Assembly (NCBI GenBank): GCA_040756995.1
Contig: JBFLYK010000011.1
Location: forward strand, 1-64,000
From: BP-133 sp040756995
Lineage (GTDB): Bacteria > Actinomycetota > Acidimicrobiia > IMCC26256 > BP-133
Reading direction: 5' to 3'
Length of the DNA: 64,000 bases
Shown here: positions 51,805 through 60,259 of the stretch, piece after piece
How the letters are laid out: each line of letters begins with the position of its first letter
How positions within the stretch are numbered: position 1 is the stretch's first letter
Notes under the pieces: generated by a model
The model's input: only the letters and a program-made list of their open reading frames with translations
Told to the model about the DNA's origin: nothing
The model's database searches: none
Translations under genes and position numbers: made by a program

Positions 51805-53478
51805 TCAGTACGACGCATTAGGGGTGGGATTTCCGCCCGCGGGGTCAGGCGCCCACTGGCTGGTGAGTTCGTGCAGATCACCGTTCTTCACTTGGCCGAG
51901 GATCACCGAGTCCATCGGGGTCCGGTACCAGTCGTTCGGGCCCTTGGTGGTGAAGTCGAGTGGGAGGGTGAAGTCACCAGCGGCCTTCCAGGCCTTCTGG
52001 CTCCCGACCCAGCCCATGAGCCGGCTGCGGCTCACATCGCTCCCGATGGCCTTCAGCGCATCGACAAAGAGGTTGGTGCCGGACCAAGCGGGCAGCCCAG
52101 CGCCGTCCCATGATGGCTTGGCGACGTACTTCTTAACGGCGGCCACCATGGTCTGAGCGCCGGGATTGCTCGAGGTCCAGAGGCGGCCGGCCATGGCGAA
52201 CACTGATCCCTCTGCCTGTTGGGCCGCGTCGCGGGCGATCGACTGGGCGTAGCAGGGGCTGCAGCTGGCGTAGCCCTTCTCCGGACGCCAGCCCTGGCGC
52301 TGCGCGGCCTGCATGAACGAGGTCGCTGCCGCCCCGGTGTGGGCGATGGCGACGGCTTCGGCACCCGACTGGCGCATTCGGATCGCCTCGGATGTGAAGT
52401 CGGGCGTCCCCAGCGGGGTTTCCGATTCGTAGGTGATCTGGCCACCGTTCTTCTTGATGGCAGCGATGAAGCCGCTCTTGCAATCCTGCGAGATGTAGAC
52501 GTTCGTCGCGACGGTACCAACCTTCTTCCAGCCGAGATTCTTGGCCGCGTAGTCACCGATGGCCCGGCACTGGACCGACACGTAGTTTCCGGTTGGGAAC
52601 GTGTTCTTGCGACGGTAGACTTGCGAGATCTCGGACATCTCCCCGAGGACCGGGACGCCGTGCTGCTCGAGGTAGGGATACATCGGGTCGGCGAAGGGGT
52701 TCCCGCCCCCGATCTGGGCAAAGTACTTGTCGACTTCGTTGAGCCGCTTGACGTTTGCCAACGCCTGGTTGGTGTCGGTTGCGTCGTTGTCATAGACGAG
52801 GTACTTGAACTTCCGGCCGTTCACCCCGCCCTGATCGTTGATCATCTTGAGGTAGGCGCCGGCGAAGTCGGAGGCGGGGGGGAATGCGACTGATCCGGTC
52901 CGGGCGGTGCTGGTTCCGACGACGATCTCCGTCGGCGTGACTCCCTGCCGTTCCTCGGCGGCCGGGACGGCAGCGTCAGCCGGGGGGACGGCCACTGCAC
53001 CGCCCGCTCCGGGCTGGTCGGGCGCCGGCTGCCCGGGCACCGGTTGGCCCGGCGCCGGCTGCCCGGGCACCGGTTGGCCGGGCGACGACTGATCAGCAGA
53101 CGCCTGGCCAGCAGCCGACTTCGGTGCTGACGATGACTTCGCCCGCGCCCCGGATGTAGAGCCCGCAACCGGCGCGGTACCCGAAATGCCAGCGCTCGGA
53201 CTACTCGGTGAGGCCGAGGCCACAGACGATCCGGCCGTGGAGTCAGGTACTGATCCACCCGTGTCGAGAGCAGGGCCGCTGCCTGATTCGGTTGCAGGGG
53301 TTGCCGGGTCCCCGGCGGTTGGGCTGGCTGCGCCAACCGAGGCCGGAGCGGCTGAGCCGACGGTTGAGGACCTGTTGTCCCGGCTCAGGTCTACGACCAC
53401 CATCGTGACGAAGATCATCGTGATGCCCACGAACGCGGTAATCAGACTTGTAAAGAGATTTTCGGATTTTCGGTCCAT
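51805..53478 (-). CDS. LivK-type substrate-binding protein, membrane-anchored with PGQP repeats
   Basis: 557 residues. Residues 1-32 are MDRKSENLFTSLITAFVGIT and onward hydrophobic residues, an uncleaved-looking N-terminal anchor and not a lipoprotein signal (no lipobox Cys). Residues 45-165 are Ala/Ser/Pro-rich with PGQPVPGQPA repeats, probably a cell-wall-spanning linker. From about 175 the type I periplasmic-binding fold starts (TEIVVGTSTARTGSVAFPPA, NDQGGVNGRKFKYLVYDND, AEAVAIAHTGAAATSFMQAA). It captures the ligand for LivHMGF. The length and linker are unusual compared with the ~400-residue family norm. Confidence 0.92.
   Translation of the reverse strand: MDRKSENLFTSLITAFVGITMIFVTMVVVDLSRDNRSSTVGSAAPASVGAASPTAGDPATPATESGSGPALDTGGSVPDSTAGSSVASASPSSPSAGISGTAPVAGSTSGARAKSSSAPKSAAGQASADQSSPGQPVPGQPAPGQPVPGQPAPDQPGAGGAVAVPPADAAVPAAEERQGVTPTEIVVGTSTARTGSVAFPPASDFAGAYLKMINDQGGVNGRKFKYLVYDNDATDTNQALANVKRLNEVDKYFAQIGGGNPFADPMYPYLEQHGVPVLGEMSEISQVYRRKNTFPTGNYVSVQCRAIGDYAAKNLGWKKVGTVATNVYISQDCKSGFIAAIKKNGGQITYESETPLGTPDFTSEAIRMRQSGAEAVAIAHTGAAATSFMQAAQRQGWRPEKGYASCSPCYAQSIARDAAQQAEGSVFAMAGRLWTSSNPGAQTMVAAVKKYVAKPSWDGAGLPAWSGTNLFVDALKAIGSDVSRSRLMGWVGSQKAWKAAGDFTLPLDFTTKGPNDWYRTPMDSVILGQVKNGDLHELTSQWAPDPAGGNPTPNASY
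53021..53080. repeat. Tandem 30-bp repeat in the binding-protein gene
   Basis: Two consecutive 30-bp units (53021-53050 and 53051-53080) differ at one position and encode, on the minus strand, PGQPVPGQPA-type linker sequence. Such repeats can expand and contract by slippage, changing linker length. Confidence 0.75.
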
Positions 53479-53521
53479 TCAGAGGATCCCCCTTGTTCCG
53501 TTGGCCGAACCCATGGTGGGG

Positions 53522-55105
53522 TCAGGCGCTTCCCCGGGCCTCGCGTCGCTTACACGTGCGGAGGGCGGCCGCCGCGACAGCCGCAACGCCGAGAAACTGC
53601 CAGGCTCCGAGAAGGCTGATGAGCGCACGACGCGAGAGGCCCCCTTGTGTTTGCTTGACTGACGCAACTGGCATCGGCTGAAACGGAGAAGCCCACTCCC
53701 GCTCGGCCGTGACGGATTGGCTCCGGACCGGCTCGGCGCTCGAAACCGGAGTTTGCAACCTGCTGGCCTCGATCGCTCCGGTGACGTCCGAGCCGAGGCT
53801 CGGATGGGGAATGGCCGGTACCAGCGATTCCGGTGTCGCTGAGGAGTGCCGTCCAGACGCTGCCCTCATGGTGGACATTGCGTCGCTACTCTCCGAGGCA
53901 GCGCCATCCGAAGCTACATCGTTTGTGCTTGCAGCGTCGCGCGTCGCCTCCACCTTCCCGTTCCCGAGCCAGAAGTTCAAGAAGTAGGTGGTGCCGCCGT
54001 TGACAACCTGGCCTCGGACGAACAGTCCTTCTCCTTCGATGCTGCCCGTTGGCCCGCTCGTCGTGTTGCGCTGGGCGGCAGCTCGCAGTGTCAATCCTCC
54101 CTCGGCCAATGCTTCTTGCAGCCCTTTGGTAGTCGCCTCGATGTCACCCTTCTTGAAGGCCTGCTCGTTGAGCTTCACACCGTCCGCGTCAATTCTGACT
54201 GGGATCCCCGCGATGCTGACGCCTTCGGCGATCGTCGTGCCGGCGGCGGTTCCCGCCATTCCGTCGCTGGCCGCGCTGTACCGCTGGACCAACGAATCGA
54301 CGTGCACCAAACCCCCCAGGAGGTCGACGGAGTTCATCTTGATCTCAGTGGATCCACTTGAGGCATCGGTAACATCGACGTGCGTCACGACCTTGGCGTC
54401 GGCGATGCGGGCGAGGGCACCCTGCACGTCCTCCCGAGGTTCAACCCCGCCGACGGAGCGCAAAGCTCCATAGAGCCGGTCCCGCCAGGAGCGCCAGGCG
54501 CTGAGGCGGTCATCCGCGGTCGGCCTGGCCGACTTCGGCGCCAGACCAAAGTTATCGGGAATTTCGACGTCTGAGAGAAACGCCGTGCAGTCCACAGCAT
54601 CGTTCGCATCGGAGATGCGGCAGGTCTGTCGTGACGCCCCGAGCCGCATCGTCCCAGCCCCGTTCACTGTCGTCGGGGCTCCAACTTCGGAGGAACGGCG
54701 GCTACCATCCACGCTGGCGGCGTACGGGTAGGTGGGGATGTAGTTGGCCAGGGGGGCGCTCTCCGGAGCGACCACTGGCGGGAGATTCCCGGCGACTAGA
54801 GCAACGGTACCCGGAAAGAATGCCGAGGCGAAGCCGGCGGGTTGACCCGATGAGTTGAGCGTCGCAACCGAGTACGGTGCTGCTGGGTTGAACAGAGGGG
54901 TTGGGCTTAGGGGTGATGCAGTGAAATCGAAAACCGCCGCGAGGCCCGTCCCTACCGCGTTAGCGAAATAGGTCGACGGAGGTGCGGCTTCCGCTGCGCC
55001 GGTACCCAGCGAAACGGATGCGCCCCCCATGGCAACCCCACAGATCAGCGCCTGCGCTCGCCTTCGGCCTTTCCCTCGCGACGGGCGATTTGGCTTGGTC
55101 TTCAT
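53522..55105 (-). CDS. Exported, C-terminally anchored protein of unknown function
   Basis: 527 residues. A signal peptide spans about 1-41 (basic RRRAQALICGVAMGGASVSL ending AEAAPP). The secreted body has NGAGTMRLGASRQTCRISD, strand-rich segments and IEGEGLFVRGQVVNGGTTYF. A Ser/Ala/Pro-rich linker (about 390-490) and a C-terminal hydrophobic helix LLGAWQFLGVAAVAAAALR plus basic tail anchor it to the membrane. No LPxTG motif and no named domain is seen. It sits between livK and the SCP2 gene, so it may help capture or pass a hydrophobic substrate to the transporter (inference). Confidence 0.85.
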   Translation of the reverse strand: MKTKPNRPSRGKGRRRAQALICGVAMGGASVSLGTGAAEAAPPSTYFANAVGTGLAAVFDFTASPLSPTPLFNPAAPYSVATLNSSGQPAGFASAFFPGTVALVAGNLPPVVAPESAPLANYIPTYPYAASVDGSRRSSEVGAPTTVNGAGTMRLGASRQTCRISDANDAVDCTAFLSDVEIPDNFGLAPKSARPTADDRLSAWRSWRDRLYGALRSVGGVEPREDVQGALARIADAKVVTHVDVTDASSGSTEIKMNSVDLLGGLVHVDSLVQRYSAASDGMAGTAAGTTIAEGVSIAGIPVRIDADGVKLNEQAFKKGDIEATTKGLQEALAEGGLTLRAAAQRNTTSGPTGSIEGEGLFVRGQVVNGGTTYFLNFWLGNGKVEATRDAASTNDVASDGAASESSDAMSTMRAASGRHSSATPESLVPAIPHPSLGSDVTGAIEASRLQTPVSSAEPVRSQSVTAEREWASPFQPMPVASVKQTQGGLSRRALISLLGAWQFLGVAAVAAAALRTCKRREARGSA

Positions 55106-55133
55106 AGCTACGTCAGCTCCCCCAATTCGGTGG

Positions 55134-55580
55134 TCAGGCGGCCGCGACGAGATCAGCGCGCCCAGCGTCTTCGAGTAGTTGTCTGTAGAGCGGAAAGACC
55201 TTCTTGGCGATCGGAAGCAGTTTGAGGATCTTCGGGACCGGCCCCTTCGCCCGCATCTGGCCCTTCGCCATGGCCGTCGTGGCGTTGAGTTTTCCGAGCC
55301 AGAACTTGTGGCCAGTGTCCGCCGTCATGGACATCTCGGCGTCGACGGGCATCGTGGAAGTGCCGAAATCGACCTGTCCGGTACCGAAATTGACCCAGAT
55401 CGACGATTCCGGCTCGGTATAGTTGAGGCGGATGGTAATCCCGACCCGGCCGAACTCCTCGGCCAGCGCGGCATCTTTAAAGCAGAGCTGGAACACTCCG
55501 CCGAGATACTGGTAGACCTCTTTTTCGTCTTGGAAATAGGCCACGAGACCTCCGTTTATTGGCTGTTTTGGCAAACTCAC
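55134..55580 (-). CDS. SCP2 sterol-binding-fold protein
   Basis: 148 residues. SCP2 features: EVYQYLGGVFQLCFKDAALA, a strand SSIWVNFGTGQVDFG, ADTGHKFWLGKLNATTAMAK and the closing GQMRAKGPVPKILKLLPIAK. The domain binds lipids or fatty acyl-CoAs in a hydrophobic tunnel. Its stop region lies 28 bp before the exported-protein gene, and its ATG overlaps the ALDH stop by four bases. Probably a cytosolic carrier for the imported or oxidised substrate. Confidence 0.9.
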   Translation of the reverse strand: MSLPKQPINGGLVAYFQDEKEVYQYLGGVFQLCFKDAALAEEFGRVGITIRLNYTEPESSIWVNFGTGQVDFGTSTMPVDAEMSMTADTGHKFWLGKLNATTAMAKGQMRAKGPVPKILKLLPIAKKVFPLYRQLLEDAGRADLVAAA

Positions 55581-57106
55581 TCAGGCTCGGTCGAGAGCAG
55601 CAGGCTGTAGAATTTCTTCTCCCGTTTCCGGGCGAGGTCCACATAGATACTCTTCACCTCGGTGTAGGCCTTGAGGCCCTCGAGCCCGAGTTCCCGTCCG
55701 ATCCCGCTCTGCTTGTATCCACCGAAGGGGTTCGCCGGACTCACCTGGTGGTGGTCATTGATCCACACCGTCCCGGCCCGGAGGCGACGGGCGACCTGAA
55801 GCGCCTGTCCGATGTCGTCGCTCCAGACGGTGGCGGCCAGCCCATAGATCGTGTCGTTCGCGAATCGCACCGCGTCCTCGAGGTTGTCGTAGGGAAGGAC
55901 GGCAAGGACGGGTCCGAAGATCTCCTCCCGGGCGATCCGCATCTCGCTGGACACGTTGGTGAAGATCGTCGGTTGGACGAAGGTCGAGCCGGCCGGAACA
56001 TTCCCCGGCCCGCCCAGAACGAGGTTTGCCCCCTCGGTCAGACCAGCCTCGATGTAGCTGCAGACCCTCGCGTGTTGCGCGCTCGTGATGAGCGGGCCCA
56101 TATCGGTCTCCCAGTCGAGGGGATCGCCCAGCCGGATGGTCGCGGCCCTGGCCACGAGTCGATCCGTGAATTCACCGCAGAGTGACCGGGGCACGAAGAG
56201 TCTCGTGCCGGATTCGCAGAACTGCCCGGCGTTGAAGTAAGCGCCGAAGAGGCATCCATCAACGGCACAGTCCAGGTCCGCATCATCGAGGACGATCACC
56301 GGCGACTTGCCCCCCAACTCGAGTAGGACACGCTTGAACGTGTTCGCCGCCTGAGCGGCGACGAGGCGACCGACGGCGCTCGAGCCTGTGAAGCTGACGA
56401 GATCCACCTCCTGAGAACCTGTGAGGCAACTCGCGACCTCGGAGCTGGATGACGTCACGACATTGAGCACCCCGGGAGGCAGGCCGACGGCCTCAAAGGC
56501 CTCCGCCACCCGGATCGCGGCGAGCGGCGCGAGGGGCGATGGCTTGAGCACGACGGTGTTGCCGGCCGCCAGCGCCGGAAACACTTTGAACACCGCCGAG
56601 AGCAGGGGAAAGTTCCACGGCGTCAGGCTCGCCACGACCCCGACGGGCTCGCGCACGACCATGCTCACGGAGGGGATCGGCGCGGACTGCACCGGCAGCC
56701 CTTCGGTGAGATCGACTCCGGCCAACTCGGCGAACGACTCGGCGAAGAGTCCAGCGGCACCGACGAGGAAGCTGCTCGACACCCTGATCGGGACCCCGAG
56801 GCACCGTGTCTCTTCAATCTCCAGCTCGTCCTGCCGGTTGGCGAGTTCGGTGGCGGCTCGGTGCAGAAGAGCCCGCCTTTCCCTTGGATCGAACCCGGAC
56901 CAGGGGCCCTCGAAGGCTCGGCGAGCGGCGCTGACGGCATGCTCGACGTCCGACTCGGTGCCCTCGGGGACATGGGCGACGACGTCCTGCCGGTAGGGGT
57001 CGACCACCTCGAACACGGAGCGATCCCGCGCTGCAACCCACTTTCCATCCACGTACATCGAGGCGTCCACGGGGCGCGCTATACCGACTTCTCTGACCGC
57101 GGTCAC
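55577..57106 (-). CDS. Aldehyde dehydrogenase
   Basis: 509 residues. NAD(P)-dependent ALDH superfamily: SLTPWNFPLLSAVFKVFPAL (about 160), LVSFTGSSAVGRLVA, the general-base Glu in RVLLELGGKSPVIVLDDA (about 265), the catalytic Cys in FNAGQFCESGTRLFVP (about 300), EEIFGPVLAVLPYD and NPFGGYKQSGIGRELG. It oxidises the aldehyde formed by the adjacent alcohol dehydrogenase to a carboxylate, ready for the CoA ligases of operon II. ATGA overlap with the SCP2 gene. Confidence 0.96.
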   Translation of the reverse strand: MTAVREVGIARPVDASMYVDGKWVAARDRSVFEVVDPYRQDVVAHVPEGTESDVEHAVSAARRAFEGPWSGFDPRERRALLHRAATELANRQDELEIEETRCLGVPIRVSSSFLVGAAGLFAESFAELAGVDLTEGLPVQSAPIPSVSMVVREPVGVVASLTPWNFPLLSAVFKVFPALAAGNTVVLKPSPLAPLAAIRVAEAFEAVGLPPGVLNVVTSSSSEVASCLTGSQEVDLVSFTGSSAVGRLVAAQAANTFKRVLLELGGKSPVIVLDDADLDCAVDGCLFGAYFNAGQFCESGTRLFVPRSLCGEFTDRLVARAATIRLGDPLDWETDMGPLITSAQHARVCSYIEAGLTEGANLVLGGPGNVPAGSTFVQPTIFTNVSSEMRIAREEIFGPVLAVLPYDNLEDAVRFANDTIYGLAATVWSDDIGQALQVARRLRAGTVWINDHHQVSPANPFGGYKQSGIGRELGLEGLKAYTEVKSIYVDLARKREKKFYSLLLSTEPE

Positions 57107-57139
57107 AATTTCCCCCCAGGGCTCTCTGCTCGAAGAGTC

Positions 57140-58252
57140 TCAGTCGAAGACGATTACGCCGCGAATGTTGCGTCCTTCGAGCATGTCGGCGAACGCTGCG
57201 TTGATGTCATCGAGTCGATATCGATTGGTGATGAGTTCTTCCAGACGGAGCTTCCCCGTCCGATTCAGCTCGAGCAGCAGGTTGATCTCCGCGAAGGGGT
57301 TGCAGCCCCCGTAGACGGTGCCGATAAGCTCCTTCTCGAAGAGCACCAGTTCCATCGGCGGCACCTCGATATGGAGATCAGCACCCGACGGAACGGCGAC
57401 GCACACGACTCTCCCGCCCTTGGACACACAGGCGGCACCCTTCCCGATGAGAGCCGGGGTGAGGAGCCCCGGGGTGAGGATCGCAACGTCGCCCCCTTGA
57501 CCGTTGGTAAGGCTCTGCACAACATCGATCGGGTCCACCTCACTCGGGTCGACGACATGCGTCGCCCCGAGCTTCAGTGCCGTTTCGCGCTTGAGGGGCT
57601 CAGGATCGACGGCGATCACGGCGCGGGCACCGGCGATTGCCGCCCCCTGGACCGCGTTGATGCCGATACCGCCAATTCCGAAGACGACGACGACCTCGCC
57701 CGGGCTGACCCTCCCCCGATGGACCGCTGCGCCATACCCTGTGGGCACACCACACCCGACCAAGCACGCCAGCTCGAGCGGGATGTCGGACGGGATCTTG
57801 ACCACGGACGCCTCAGCGACAACCGTGTATTCGGCGAACGTGCCCAGCATGCAGACCTGGGCGATGTCCTCCCCGTCGACGGAGAACCGGTAGGTGCCGT
57901 CGAGCTGTGCGCCGACGAGGAGCCCGGCCCCGAGATCACAGAGGTTCGTCCGGCCGGTGGCGCACCACCGGCAGTGCCCGCACGAGGGAATGAAGGACAT
58001 CACCACATGATCGCCGGGCTCGACGGAGGTCACGCCGGGACCGACCTCCTCGACGATTCCCGCCCCTTCGTGGCCGGCCAGCACGGGGAACGCCATGGGA
58101 AGATCGCCGGTGACGATGTGATGGTCGGAGTGGCACACGCCCGTGGCCGCCACCTTGACCAGTACCTCGTTCGCCTTCGGGCCCTCGAGATCGACCTCTT
58201 CCACGCTGAAGGCTTCGCCAACCCCTCGGAGCAAAGCGGCGCGAGTCTTCAC
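57140..58252 (-). CDS. NDMA-dependent-type zinc alcohol dehydrogenase
   Basis: 370 residues. MDR superfamily: catalytic-zinc residues in GVCHSDHHIVTGDLP and LAGHEGAGIVEEVG plus LVGCGVPTGYGAAV; structural zinc Cys cluster SCGHCRWCATGRTNLCDLG; nucleotide fold VVFGIGGIGINAVQGA. The overall pattern (MKTRAALLRGVG start, GRNIRGVIVFD end) is that of the actinobacterial NDMA-dependent alcohol dehydrogenases with a tightly bound nicotinamide cofactor. First gene of operon III, with site F 17 bp upstream. It oxidises a primary alcohol for the next gene's ALDH. Confidence 0.94.
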   Translation of the reverse strand: MKTRAALLRGVGEAFSVEEVDLEGPKANEVLVKVAATGVCHSDHHIVTGDLPMAFPVLAGHEGAGIVEEVGPGVTSVEPGDHVVMSFIPSCGHCRWCATGRTNLCDLGAGLLVGAQLDGTYRFSVDGEDIAQVCMLGTFAEYTVVAEASVVKIPSDIPLELACLVGCGVPTGYGAAVHRGRVSPGEVVVVFGIGGIGINAVQGAAIAGARAVIAVDPEPLKRETALKLGATHVVDPSEVDPIDVVQSLTNGQGGDVAILTPGLLTPALIGKGAACVSKGGRVVCVAVPSGADLHIEVPPMELVLFEKELIGTVYGGCNPFAEINLLLELNRTGKLRLEELITNRYRLDDINAAFADMLEGRNIRGVIVFD

Positions 58253-58268
58253 GGGCGTCCCCCTTAAC

Positions 58269-58277
58269 AGGTGTAAT
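58269..58277 (+). promoter_or_regulatory. RRGTRTAAK site F upstream of operon III
   Basis: AGGTGTAAT 17 bp before the alcohol dehydrogenase start. Read leftward, CATAAT lies about 5-10 bases upstream as a -10 candidate, which would put the site at the transcription start. Confidence 0.5.
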
Positions 58278-58666
58278 GATTATGAATAGTACCATCCGAG
58301 CCGCAAGTCCGCAACGGCATCTTCACCTACCGGACACGCTCGGGTGCACGATCCTGACCCTCTTGCGGAGCAGGCCCCGCGCTTGAAGGGCTCGAGTGGG
58401 CCGCCGCTCAAAGGACCTGGTTAGCCGGGCAGCCGCCGGGCTGGAGAAACGGACCGCGGCTGATCCGCCGACAAACCCGGGCCGGGCTGTTGAACGAACG
58501 CGCGGCTCGGCTGCTACGACCACCCGTCACGTCGGCAGAGAAGACCTGTCCCACGTTCGTATGGGAGAAGAGGCGTGGGGCCGCGAGCATTGATGTTCGA
58601 TGGGCACTTCGAACGGTCCGGCACCGCTCGCCCATCGATTCCCTCGCGGCGCTCGCGGTTTGCGCG
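58278..58666. other. Intergenic stretch, no gene seen
   Basis: 389 bp between operon III and the end of the thiolase gene. Frames on both strands look like shadows. The right part presumably ends the thiolase transcript, though no clear hairpin-T-run terminator was seen, and the left edge is the operon III promoter. Confidence 0.45.
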
Positions 58667-59827
58667 TCAGGCAGCTTCGGTGAGGATGTGGACCGCAGCC
58701 ACAGCACCCTCGCCTCGAACGATGCCTCCGATCGTGTGCACGAGCGCCACCGAGGGATCAGCTACTTGACGCCCAAAAGCTTCGCCCCGGAGCTGGCCGA
58801 GCGCCTCCACTACTTGCGCGACTCCCGTGGCGCCCAGCGGGTGGCCACGCGACTTGAGCCCACCGGAGGGATTCACTGGCAGCCGCCCGCCGAGAGATGT
58901 CGCCCCCTCCTCGATCAGCCGGCCCGCCGCCCCGGGGTCGCAGAACTGCAGGTCCTCGTAGTGCAGCAATTCGGCGATCGTGAAGCAATCATGCACCTCA
59001 GCCCACCTCACATCCCGGGCAGTCAACTCTGCCATCGAGTAGGCCAGATTGGCGGCCAGGCGAGTAGCCGAAAAGGAGGTCATCGATGGGTTCGATGAAA
59101 AGGCAGCGGTGCTCACTCCCGAGCCAGCGACGACCAGTGGTGGCCGCCGACCGCCGGGGCCAGCCGTGACGACGACGGCGGCAGCGCCGTCGGACACCGG
59201 GCAGCAGTCGAGCAACTGAAGCGGGTCAGATACCGGGGCGGACCCGAGCACCTGCTCGAGTGTCACCTCACGCTGAATGTGAGCCTTCGGATTCTTTGCC
59301 CCGTTTGCATGATTCTTCACCGCCACCTTGGCCATCTGCTCCCGGGTCGTGCCGTGCTCTTGCATGTGCCGTCGCGCCACCATCGCGAAGAACGCCGGTG
59401 CCAAGAGCCCGACACGACCCTCGAACTCGGCATCAGTCGATCCCGCCATGGCCTTGGCCGCCTGGGCAGAGCCGGCCTGCGTCATCTTCTCTGCTCCGAC
59501 GACAAGCACGGTGCGGTAGCGCCCGTTACGCACGGCCCAGAACGCCTCGGCCAGCGCAGTTGACCCACTCGCGCAGGCGTTCTCGATGCGCAACATTGGT
59601 CGCCCAGCGATGCCGACCGTCCGGAGCAACACAGCTGGGAGAACCCCGGCCTGCTCGTCGGTGATCCCCGCCAACGCACTGGCGAAGTACACGGCGTCGA
59701 TCTCCCGCGACTCAACTTCGGCATCCCGAAGTGCCTCCGAAGCCGCTTCGTGGACCAACTCCCGCAGAGGTTCCGGCCGGGCTCCGAAACGGGTCATCGC
59801 GCCACCGGCGACCAGAACCCGCCTCAT
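58667..59827 (-). CDS. Thiolase family protein with nucleophilic Cys
   Basis: 386 residues. Thiolase fold with the nucleophile in ENACASGSTALAEAFWAV (Cys about residue 84), VVGAEKMTQAG, LLDCCPVSDGAAAVVV, VHDCFTIAELLHYEDLQF, NPSGGLKSRGHPLGATG (His) and a C-terminal ALVHTIGGIVRGEG. The last Cys-x-G motif of classical thiolases is not evident, so it is the SCP-x/non-classical type. It likely cleaves a beta-ketoacyl-CoA. Its start overlaps the DUF35 gene by four bases, so the two probably form a complex. Confidence 0.93.
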   Translation of the reverse strand: MRRVLVAGGAMTRFGARPEPLRELVHEAASEALRDAEVESREIDAVYFASALAGITDEQAGVLPAVLLRTVGIAGRPMLRIENACASGSTALAEAFWAVRNGRYRTVLVVGAEKMTQAGSAQAAKAMAGSTDAEFEGRVGLLAPAFFAMVARRHMQEHGTTREQMAKVAVKNHANGAKNPKAHIQREVTLEQVLGSAPVSDPLQLLDCCPVSDGAAAVVVTAGPGGRRPPLVVAGSGVSTAAFSSNPSMTSFSATRLAANLAYSMAELTARDVRWAEVHDCFTIAELLHYEDLQFCDPGAAGRLIEEGATSLGGRLPVNPSGGLKSRGHPLGATGVAQVVEALGQLRGEAFGRQVADPSVALVHTIGGIVRGEGAVAAVHILTEAA

Positions 59828-60117
59828 GAGCGTGAAAAAGTCAACGGGGCGACTCCGACCATCACTACCTCCTCAGAAGACCCGTACGAACCGTGCGGTT
59901 CAAGGCGGCAGAAGACCCGTGGGCCTCCATCGAGGTCAACGTACGCGACCGTGTACGGGACGTCATCCGGCAGACCGGCCCAGACCGTCGTTGACGAGAA
60001 GATCCTCCCGCTCATTGGGAGCGGGCAGGGGACGCTCTCCACACCACAGGCCAGGCACCGCGCCACTGGTGGGTACTCTCGTGCCCCACAAGCTGGGCAC
60101 TCCGAGCCGTTCTTCAT
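59824..60117 (-). CDS. DUF35 OB-fold/zinc-ribbon protein
   Basis: 97 residues. Zinc ribbon SECPACGAREYPPVARCLAC (two Cys pairs), then OB-fold strands GRIFSSTTVWAGLPDDVPYT and YVDLDGGPRVFCRLEP. It is shorter than the 137-residue relative at 28501 because the N-terminal helix is missing. First gene of a two-gene operon with the thiolase; the 15-bp palindrome at 60170 lies 53 bp upstream. Confidence 0.9.
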   Translation of the reverse strand: MKNGSECPACGAREYPPVARCLACGVESVPCPLPMSGRIFSSTTVWAGLPDDVPYTVAYVDLDGGPRVFCRLEPHGSYGSSEEVVMVGVAPLTFSRS

Positions 60118-60169
60118 GACTCACCTCGAGGGAAGCAAACGCCGCCGACCGTACGCGCACAGAACAGAT

Positions 60170-60184
60170 TAAGTGTAATACTTA
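60170..60184. promoter_or_regulatory. Palindromic site G (TAAGT-GTAAT-ACTTA)
   Basis: A perfect inverted repeat TAAGT / ACTTA around GTAAT, containing the RRGTRTAAK core AAGTGTAAT (60171-60179). It lies in the gap between the thiolase/DUF35 operon (leftward) and the thioesterase gene (rightward). It is the most symmetrical of the seven sites and may show the full operator. Confidence 0.6.
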
Positions 60185-60259
60185 GCCCTAAACCTTGCAA
60201 CGGGCCGAAGGGACCAACATGCTCCAGCTTGAGACCGCCGCTCGCGAGATGCACCAGAC

